Of a stretch of DNA of 64,000 bases, positions 55,195 to 64,000 are shown piece by piece (within the stretch, counting starts at the first letter, position 1; every line of letters starts with the position of its first letter). The stretch is taken from contig NW_019773737.1 in the NCBI RefSeq assembly GCF_001039355.2, positions 188,397-252,396 of the forward strand, written 5' to 3'. The position numbers were made by a program, and so were the translations under genes. Origin of the DNA: Lingula anatina. Lineage: Eukaryota; Brachiopoda; Lingulata; Lingulida; Lingulidae. Below the pieces are notes generated by a model. That model had not been told where the DNA came from and made no database searches. It saw nothing but the letters and a program-made list of their open reading frames with translations.

Positions 55195-57744
55195 CTTACA
55201 CAGCGTATCCTAACGTATACATCCAATTATCTCATTTCCACCCTGCTGCCCATCACCTACTCAAAGATTCAGTGACATGGTGACAGTAAGGAAAAGTATT
55301 CCACTACCCGTTAAACTCAGGGTGCTATTTGAGTACATAAAACAATGAGAACTGCTATTCTTCAGTCTCCATCATGACGTGTTTTCAGACACATTAACAC
55401 ATTAAAAAGTAACCCAAGGCGGGCAACAAAACATCAAAACACAATCTGTGCCTTTGATTAAATTTCTAATCAGCTACACAATTTTCCACAGAAGCTCACT
55501 AGCTGCCTGGCGTCAATATCGTGGCTTTATTCCTGTTGTCATACCCCTTAGTATGTTAGTATTATATTAATTAACGTATCTTGGTAATTAGATCTTTCAC
55601 GCCTTTTATGAAAAAAGCATGAAACCCTTTTGCATTCGTATACCACTGAGTGCTTGAGAAAGCAACCGACAATTATCTCGACTTACTATCATAACACCGA
55701 GGATACCGTCACGACAGCGAGATCCGGGGAATAAAAATCGTGACATTGAAACGTAATGCGCATCTGTTTTATAAATCAAGGTATCATGTTTCCTAGTATC
55801 CCGCATACAATGTGAATCGCCAAGATAATGAAAACAATACGTGAAAAAAACCTTACATTTTGCGGGTAAGACCGCAGTGGTTTCTTGGTGGTATATGGGT
55901 TCTAGCATAGTAGGGTATCCTTTTTTTTAATTAAGGTCTTGATCAGGCCCTAGACAAAGAATGCCACTGGAATACTTCACGTTGCAAAATATAAATTCAT
56001 CAATAAAATTCTCGGAGGATCTAAGTCAGATGTTCTATGCTGCAATGCGTATGCAGCTCTCTTCGAGATAATCAAACACTCCAGACCAAATGCACATTTA
56101 AATCGGAATCCAAGACGAGCCCTATTTTCTGGCCTGGCAGACGACTGTTCAAGCCTCACGACACCTCCCCTATTTGAAGACTACAAGGTGCGATAGTAGA
56201 CTGTTACAAAATCATTGTATTGTACCTAGTCCCTATACTTTTATTTTAGAAGCCCCTGATATCGAGGGAGATGCTGGTGCTGAGGCAACAATCTTACCGT
56301 TTATCCCGTCAGTCCTACGGTAAGTGAAGAAGGCAGGTGGGACGGTTGGTGGGGACCCTTTCTACTTCTTCGAGTTAAATATATACTTTTTAGTAAAACC
56401 GCCACCAACTGATCACACCGCGAGTCGAGACCTCAGCTAGCTGTTGGCCAACTTTAAGCACCTAACTTTGCCCCCTCCCCACCCGTTTTTTCGTCTCTTT
56501 CAGACCCGTTACCCAGTAAATCCCCTGACTCCTCTCTGCAACCACCATCACATTTAAAACCAGCAGCCTGTTTCAATTCATTACGTACATTTTCAAGGGA
56601 TTCGATTATGACACTCCAACCAGTGGCAACTCAGCTTAACATGTGCCGCCATCACTATTTTTAGAATATACAAATATTGACTTGAAAAATACACGATACA
56701 TATCAAAATACGAACCACAGAATTCACTCCGTTACTTACGATACACCTTGCCTTCGTCAACTGGCAAATGGCCACCCGCGGGAAGACTGGCGAAGGTACT
56801 CACACGTCAACCATATGGTGGCATGGCACCGACACTGCCGGGATCATTTCATCAGTTAACTGAGCCGCCATGGTCCCATTAAGTGTTAAAATACGACATC
56901 CATTCATCTTCGTGTTATTTAGGCTATATTAATCTTCCACTATAAATTACATGATTAATACATTAATACTATCCCCCTGGTTCGCACCTACATGTCCTAA
57001 TTAACTTGCTTCCTATTAATATGTGCACAGGCTGCTGATGGACGCTGTCATAATGCTTGCTGTAAAAAGCACTCTAAGTATATTGCCTATTTAGTTGATC
57101 TAGCCTTGTCGTTGCAAATATTTCCCAAATGAAACCGTCGCCTATGAACTGACAAACCCACATTCGCTATTGAACTAGATTTTTATATTTCCATTTTGTT
57201 TATTAATTAATCAAAGCCGCCTTCATTAGGTGCTGGCGCGTTTGATATGTATGCTGCGACGCGGCTTACACGTTTATTTATTGCTTACCGGTTTTGTTTC
57301 CCAATGGCCAGAACGGTTCTGAAACACACTGCTCCGCTGCAACCTGTTGTTCATCAGTATCACCATTCATGACAGTAATATCCATTGCTGAATGATAAAC
57401 TGCGCTTTGCTTACCTGATTTATACACGGAATCCCTGAAAGTATTCCTACGGGCTTAGCTTCGCCTTTGGCATGTACAAAACCACAGTGTTTAAGAACCG
57501 TTTAACTAGAGAGGGTCCTAAGGCATAATGTACCACTCTAGTGCTGTTTTTTCATCCCCCGAAGCCGCCATATGCAATAAACGTGTTGTATCCAGCGCGG
57601 CGTTGCTCTCTCTCGCTCGCTAGCTCTTTCTCTATTCTATTTCTCCTGTTCAATATCTCTATTCACGCTGATGCATGGAGGCCGTCATACTTAATGACTA
57701 CTGAGCGCGATAGACCCGCACACCATTCCAATATGCCATAAATT

Positions 57745-58570
57745 ATCACTGAATCAAGTCGTGGTCGCGCTGCTTTTCTCGATTTTTTTAGTCTCAGGCA
57801 GACGACAGATAGGATGTTTCATGGCGACGATGTCATGGCAAGATTTTATGAATTTTCTCCTACGTGTATTAAGCGATCCTTCCAAGCGCCGGGTGTAATG
57901 ACGGAATGAAGTCGTGATCAAGCTTTATATCTTTATGTTCTAGCAGCGTATAAACGACAAATGGAATACCAAGAGGCTGGATTCTAAATTACAGTGGGTG
58001 GATTTTATAAAACATATACTTCGTGAGATTCTAATATAAGGTGGATGATCGTTGAATCGTGCCCAGTTTTCACGATTTTGAAGTCTTTTGCAACTGGTAG
58101 ATTTTTTGTCTTGTGACGTGACCATGATTGGTGGATTGTCGTATACGTAAACGTCACTTCATCACGTCGTGATTATGTTTTTATATTGATATTCTAAATC
58201 TGGAGCAGACGACAGATGGAATGTGCGAATGTCTGGTGGCATTGTCAAAATTCATGCAATTTATGCGACTTATATCATATAAAAATCATCACTGAAAGCA
58301 GTCGCAGACGTAACATGTGCGTTTTCTCGCTATTCCATTCTTATGCAGACGACAGATGGGATTTTATTGAGTGTTTGATTTGTTCCCTGGACATGATGCG
58401 GCCCAGGTTGAAGCAGACGATCTTCAAAAAATGTCCATTTTCAATAAATTAAGACATTCACAGTCTATGCCAATCATTCATTTATTTATTTATTTATTTA
58501 TCTATTTATTTACTTGCTTATTTATTCATTTATTTATCTATTTATGTATTTATTTACTTACGCAGACGAC
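57745..58570 (+). repeat. Degenerate tandem array marked by GCAGACGAC
   Basis: GCAGACGACAGAT-type motifs lie at 57798, 58205 and 58345, with related forms at 58413 and 58562. They are preceded by recurring TCACTGAAT...GTCGTG blocks near 57747, 57900, 58155 and 58288. This suggests diverged units of about 130-150 bp. It ends in a TTTA-rich stretch. Confidence 0.6.
58481..58558. repeat. Imperfect (TTTA)n array
   Basis: TTTA units with C and G substitutions, embedded at the end of the GCAGACGAC array. Confidence 0.85.
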
Positions 58571-59017
58571 GAACGTTTTATGGATATGAATTCGAACTGC
58601 TTGTAAAATAGTCATTTTTTCTGGATTATGACGTCAAAATATGCTGATTATGAAAGCATGATCTCGTAGCATTTTCCTCAATTTAGGTATTTTGATCAGA
58701 CCTAGACGTTCCATGCAATACGTGTGAAATGCTATTGAACGCAATATGGTCGATTTTGAGAAATGTTTTTCCGCTATATAACAAACGATTGGTCGTTAGT
58801 AATTAACAAATAAAAGTCAATCCAGTGTTTATCATTCGTATCTCATAACGGTACGCCTATGATTAAGTGAGTAAAATCAAGATTCCAGTTTTACGAAATA
58901 ATCAATTCATATAACTGCGCTATATCTAATGATGTCATGGATTGTTGGGCGAAATAATTACCGATGGAAAGTCAGGGCCAATTTTATATGAACTTCTGCT
59001 GATCTTCAACAATCTTA

Positions 59018-59195
59018 GGACGCATTCAGGTTCACACATGGGTCGGTTCAACTGCTAGGGATTCTCGCTAAAGTGCTAGACATGTCAGAAAATTAAGCTG
59101 ATTCCACTGATTGCACTTCGGTGGAAATCCCCCGCAGAGTTGGACCGGTCCAGCTGGTACGATGTGTGAGACTGAATGCGCTCTCAATCTGCATC
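59018..59195. mobile_element. Palindromic MITE, type 5 (178 bp)
   Basis: GGACGCATTCAGGTTCACAC on the left mirrors GTGTGAGACTGAATGCGCT near the right. The inner arms carry GGTTCAACTGC and its partner GCAGAGTTGGACC. Flanking TTA is at 59015-59017 and 59196-59198, the latter shared with the next element. Confidence 0.75.
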
Positions 59196-59198
59196 TTA

Positions 59199-59411
59199 GG
59201 CTGTATTCCCAGACATTTAGATCGATCTATCCCCGTGGGTGTCTCACTAGATTACTGTCAGATAATCCGGCTTAAATGTCCGTCCCGCCTACTACAAGCT
59301 GTAAGGGGGTAATTAACTTTCGTGTCCGCCCGGCTGACAGCTATTTAGCGTGAACCCCCAGGGAGTTAGGTCGATCTAAAGTAGATCGATCTTATCTCTG
59401 GAAATGGGGTC
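59199..59411. mobile_element. Palindromic MITE, type 2 (213 bp), TTA/TTA flanks
   Basis: Begins GGCTGTATTCCCAGAC and ends GAAATGGGGTC. It is flanked by TTA at 59196-59198 and TTA at 59412-59414, a clean 3-bp target duplication. The left TTA is also the right flank of the neighbouring element at 59018. Confidence 0.88.
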
Positions 59412-60897
59412 TTAGTTTGGACGCGTGGTGCCCAGCTTTCGTTTTTGTGATTTCTCCACAATACATGTATCTCACCGACAAGAAGCTGGTCAAGAATGGA
59501 TATTAATTAGTAAATAGTTTAAATTTACCGCCAGGACTTGGGGGGAAAAACTGACAAGAAGGGCACAAACTAGCAGCTTATCTGCAATTTTCATGGGCTG
59601 AAATGTACTGATAAATGCTATATGAAATGACTACTTTTATCAAATTTCTGTCGTTGTGCAGATGGTGCCTTATACATAATCCGTGGCTAAACATATAAAC
59701 ATAAGACAGATGTCGACAATCGGCGATTCATTAAATGGACCAGTTTCTTTTGAACGTAAAAAATATATGTCGCCGCATTGGGAAATTCCAAGCATTGGTG
59801 GAGACATTTGGATTTGAACGCGTCAGTTCGGCTAAACAGAATGACGTATGCTAAACATTGCATCGTTATCAACGAAAAAGGACTTCACAGTCGCGACTGA
59901 CAACTGCTTTGTCATCTTTTCTTTGGATTTGTCAGATATATCATCGTCAATTAATAAAACAATTTACAGAAGCGTCACAAAACCAACCTTGTCGCAAAAA
60001 GCACACATTTTAATCCTCATCGATTGATAAAAGACGTCACGTCGGCGGTACCAAGCAATCGTTTAACCGCGTTTTATTTTCGTATAAAAGTACAAAGAAA
60101 CATCACACAGAAAGTCCACGTGCAGGTTAGAAGAGAGCTTTCCAAATTATCATCTCAGACAACGAGTTTGGAGTGTTTGCATGACTGTCTAAAATAAATC
60201 ATGTACATATAAATGTACAGAAATTGCGGTTTCTCCTAGACGCTTTTCCATCCTAGTTATGCAGCTGTATATTAAACATGATACCGTCTGCGAACACAGA
60301 CCAGATGTCTTCAGTTCTAGTCACATTCGAGACAAAATCTGCAACGGTAGAGGTCGTAACAAGTAATTACATGTACGCTACAGAGTTCTTTCTCTGTAAT
60401 AAGTTTCCACAAGTGCGCTTCCTGTTGTTTAGTTAATTAAAGTCGTTCAGGTGACACTCTTACGCAGTAACCAAGTCATTAAGTTGTCAATCTATCAAAA
60501 TGTTACAGTACATCGTGTAAGGCTAAAATATCCGCTCAATGGTAAAACAGACTAATAAGACTTGAGCTAAAACTGAACAAAAGACGAACTCACAAATCGG
60601 AAGCCGACTTACTAAATTCATTAGCCGACTAGATTGCACTGGGATCCTCAATATGCCTTGGAATAGCTCTTAAATCCCAAGTTAAGAGACACGAGTTTTG
60701 GGTGACGTCAGTGCCACTATTTCTGCTATAACTTGGTCTTTGCGGTTTTGGTCACAATTTTAGGAAAACAACGCGCTAAATAAGGTCAGTGTAAATGCTT
60801 TTGTCTTGTTGGTTTTCCTTTGCTCATTGTTCAATGCAAGTCTTCAGTTTTTGTTCCGTGTAACTGAAGTGAAATATGTTTCTGTGGCTTAATTATA
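59412..60897. other. Spacer, no gene recognised
   Basis: Lies between two MITE pairs; no long frame or recognisable motif. Confidence 0.55.
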
Positions 60898-61130
60898 GGG
60901 GGCGCTCATAATTAGTATGATTGGGATAGTTGCGTTGCACTAACTTTAGGGGGGATCTCGCTGAATGCAATCAGTGTAACAGACTAGCGGGCCTCCTTTT
61001 GTTTCATATGCTCGTAAAATCACCAACTTTTCTGTATTTTATTTAACGCCAGGTGGTGTTAGTCTGATAATCTAATTGCATTCAGCAAGAGTGTCCGTGG
61101 GGTGAGTGCCTGCCACCTATTGCGATTTAA
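60898..61130. mobile_element. Degenerate palindromic MITE, type 3-like
   Basis: CTCGCTGAATGCAATCAG (about 60957) and its approximate complement near 61062-61091 form the core arms, each continuing into an AGACTA/TAGTCT pair. The outer ends are eroded. It directly abuts the type 2 element at 61135. Confidence 0.55.
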
Positions 61131-61134
61131 CTTA

Positions 61135-61348
61135 GACCCTATTCCCAGAGGTTATCTCGATCCAACTAGATCGACCTAACTCCCTGGGGGTTCACGCTGA
61201 ATAGCTGTTAGCCGAGCGGGCACGAAAGTTAATTACCCCCTTACAGCTTGTAGTAGGCGGGACGGACATTTAAGCCGGATTATCTGACAGTAATCTAGTG
61301 AGACTCCCCACGGGGATAGATCGATCTAAAATCTATGGGAATGCGCCC
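61135..61348. mobile_element. Palindromic MITE, type 2, inverted copy (214 bp), TTA/TTA flanks
   Basis: Reverse orientation relative to the other type 2 copies: GACCCTATTCCCAGAG on the left, ATGGGAATGCGCCC on the right. It is flanked by TTA at 61132-61134 and 61349-61351. Confidence 0.88.
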
Positions 61349-61786
61349 TTATATTGGACGCCCTGATATTAACAAAGACACAGGGGCATGGGTCAAAAAC
61401 TACTGCGTGTAAAGGTGAAGATCTGGGGATGTTTCCCCATTCAACTTTATTGATCACCGTATCCAGAATTCTATATTTACTAAAATTTTATCCCCTACGT
61501 ATTTGTATTACGCATTATAATTGTATAAAGGAAACTGCTCTCAAAATAACCATCAATAGACACAGGAAACTTCAACACAGATATAGCAGTTAACTTTCAC
61601 ACGTTTGCGTGTAAGATTTATAATTCTTTGCCTGCCAAAGTTATTTTTAATGCAAAGTTCATCAGACATATTATTAATTTCGAGAAAAGCCTTTGGAACA
61701 AGAAATTCTCCATTACGAAATTAATGAATATAGCGGGAGGGCAAGTTCATATTTCAGATCCAAGATTCCGGCTAATAAAAGACGAA

Positions 61787-62008
61787 GGGACCATTCCCAG
61801 ACCCTAAGTAGATCGATCTATCTCCTTGGGGATTCTCGCTAAATTGCAATCACGCCTACTGAAGCCGCTACACAGTAATTAATTATCGTTTGGCAGCTTC
61901 AGTAGGCGTGCCGGAGATCTAAGCCCCTTAAATTGAAAGCAATTTAGCGAGAAACCCCTTGGAGATGGATCGATCCTGTTAGATCGATCTAGGTATGGGA
62001 AACCAGTC
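61787..62008. mobile_element. Palindromic MITE, type 1 (222 bp)
   Basis: Begins GGGACCATTCCCAGACCC and ends GGTATGGGAAACCAGTC. TAGATCGATCTA occurs near both ends. The inner arms contain CACGCCTACTGAAGC and GCTTCAGTAGGCGTG as a near-perfect inverted pair. Confidence 0.8.
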
Positions 62009-62538
62009 AAAGACGATGTTGCTACGGAATGGGTGGAAAATGGGGCGAAATTGACCTGGTTGTGTCTCCATTATTCAACTTGTTAAGCTGCTCGTCCAAA
62101 TCAAAGGTGAGCATTCCTGCAAGCCCCCCCCCCCGCCCCGCCCCCATCTACATCAACACCCGGGCCACACACCCCCCGCCCCCTCTCCCGGCGCCCCCCC
62201 TCCCCCCTCACGATCAACCAAATATTCATCAAAGAGCATATTTTAACACAGATTCGCGGGATCATTATTTTCTGCACGCCCTGATCGCTGCTGCACAAGG
62301 TTCAGCAAATATTCTATTCTATTTTTCTACAATCGCTAATCTATCAAGAAGACCCGAGCTGACATAAGATCGATACAACTTGAACTTAAAGCGCAGCGCA
62401 TGTAACATCCGATGTAGGACAAGACGCATAATATTAGACATAACATTAGACAGCGGCCTTGGTGAAGTAATCCTGGCACAGACCTAAATGAGAAATTATT
62501 CCACTTGCCACCTACCTAGGCGACGTAGCCAGGTGATA

Positions 62539-62541
62539 AAT

Positions 62542-62580
<39 letters not shown>

Positions 62581-62582
62581 TC
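62539..62582. repeat. (TTTA)n microsatellite
   Basis: About 11 perfect units. Confidence 0.95.
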
Positions 62583-63431
62583 TCTATATACCACCTTATT
62601 AATATTTATCGTTTTTTATTTACTTATTTCTTATCTTAAAACCCAATACAGCAATTCGGCGTCTACATGATTTCCTTTTCAAACAAAATCTCTCAACTAT
62701 TTGATGACACAACCATTTGAATATGAAAAGCAACATGACTTTCGACCACCTGAATTAGTAGTTTTTACAAGGTGAGCAGGCGGCTACCCTCCCCAATCCG
62801 CTTATCGTCCATATAAACTAATATAAACTAATAAAGTCCTCAAATTCGTTGATACCAAGGTTTCAGGGGGTGGGTTTGTCACCCTGTTCCTAGCATGATA
62901 ATTAGTATTGTACAGTGTGTGCATAGATAATGTATTTTTTCATTGTCACAACACTGCCTCCTCTCTTTATGATTGTTATTTGTTTTTATTCTTCATACTT
63001 TGCCTTTTTCTTTCCTCTAATAAAAATAGCAACTCTGAGTGCTGTTGGTTTTAAAGGCATGATAAATTATCATTGAAAATTATATGCTTAGATATTGGAT
63101 TAGACGGATTAGCTATTAGATAGATGTTCATGTATACATGCATATACCTTGCTATCCGGGCCTGTTTCCTCCCCGTAAGGCAAAGCAACAAGTGCACTGT
63201 ATTAGAGCGTGCAGTGATTTGTTTGAGATGTGTTGGCCAATATTGACAAGTAGATTACGGTGAATTATTGAGTCTAATTATATTTGCCAAGTTCCTAGAC
63301 TCAGATCAACCGTGTAAGCAAGATAACGTGTGTACACTGCCGGCCATTTTAGTCGTCTTTTTATCGACAAGTCTATGGATTAAGATGACAGAAGAATGCT
63401 CGGAGTATAGATATTTGTGTATGGATATCAC

Positions 63432-63433
63432 AA

Positions 63434-63466
<33 letters not shown>

Positions 63467-63546
63467 AACACACACACAAACACACACACACACATGCACA
63501 CACACACACACAAACACAAACACACACACACACACACACACACACA
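63432..63546. repeat. Imperfect (CA)n microsatellite
   Basis: Long CA array with AAAC and TGCA interruptions. A second CA-rich stretch lies at 63632-63684. Confidence 0.92.
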
Positions 63547-64000
63547 TGCACTTTTATACAGTCCACAGATGGAATATAAACCACATGCGTGTGAGAATGC
63601 ACGTTTAAATACAGGCAAATGTCCACAGACTCACGCACGCACGCACACACACACATGCACACATACACACACACACAAACACGCATCAACTACCGCACAC
63701 ACAATCCGATTTCTCCTCACGCCTAGCTGTGTAACCACTTCTTCATAGATGACACAAGAACGCAGCATAATTGATTATTCAGCCGTCAAATACTACCGTA
63801 ATTATTCCGTTCATAAGTTCCTTAAACAAATTGATTTCACAAACCGCATCGAATTCTCGTAAGTAAGCATGCCCAATGCTATATAAGGATCAGCAGCAAA
63901 ACAACGGAAGGACCGTATAACCTCTAAGATATCTTCAACTAAAAAAAGTCCACGCTTTAATTTACAGGGAATCATTCTTGAGTTATAAGATCAGCTATTT

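Larger units (their letters stand above)
51275..57744. other. Spacer with isolated exon-like segments
   Basis: Mostly AT-rich with G/C tracts. A short repeat of AATACCCGGATGAT occurs at 51871 and 51889. Exon-like stretches at 56250-56319 (plus) and 56804-56871 (minus) are treated as findings only. Confidence 0.45.
62009..64000. other. Spacer, microsatellites only
   Basis: C-rich stretch at 62124-62210, TTTA array and CA arrays; no gene recognised. Confidence 0.5.

Noticed and set aside
63268-63748. His/Thr-rich and Cys/Val-rich frames on both strands
   Set aside because: Translations of a CA microsatellite. Similar frames at 5535-5732, 36317-36634 and 48338-48676 are rejected for the same reason.

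Overview
The window looks like non-model animal nuclear DNA, most likely from a marine invertebrate. The evidence is one intron-bearing gene for a cyclic-nucleotide-gated (CNG) channel, the degenerate 3' end of a non-LTR retrotransposon, many short palindromic MITEs, AT-rich spacers and very abundant CA/GA/TTTA microsatellites. It has no operons, ribosome binding sites or other prokaryotic features. The sequence alone does not identify the phylum.

Layout. (1) 1-9985 is non-coding spacer with a CT array, a GT array and two palindromic MITEs (3117-3363 and 3718-3931). (2) 9986-18245 holds three copies of one segment, separated by single N characters. Copies A and C are collinear with a constant offset of 5065 bases and look identical, while copy B is a diverged version; a 469-base N gap follows. 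This looks more like unmerged haplotypes or a repeated assembly-graph node than a gene cluster. (3) 18715-29578 is mostly spacer, with a LINE 3' tail near 25.7-26.0 kb and a hairpin flanking a long TA array at 28.9 kb. (4) 29579-32917, minus strand, is the only gene I can identify. A large exon encodes the N-terminal region and S1-S6/pore of a CNG channel. Two smaller upstream exons fit it in splice sites and reading phase and supply a plausible start codon. Exons for the C-linker and cyclic-nucleotide-binding domain are expected at lower coordinates, but I could not find them. (5) 33-64 kb is repeat-rich spacer. It contains three clusters of an element marked by a recurring GCAGACGAC motif, and most of the palindromic MITEs.

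Besides the channel gene, the main result is a set of related, fully palindromic MITEs of about 170-260 bp: twelve near-complete or degenerate copies and one chimera. Several have matching 3-bp A/T target duplications (TAA/TAA or TTA/TTA), which suggests a PIF/Harbinger-like origin. They tend to sit side by side, and one pair shares a single TTA. The GCAGACGAC repeats may form a second, separate repeat family; one cluster lies just upstream of the channel gene's proposed first exon.
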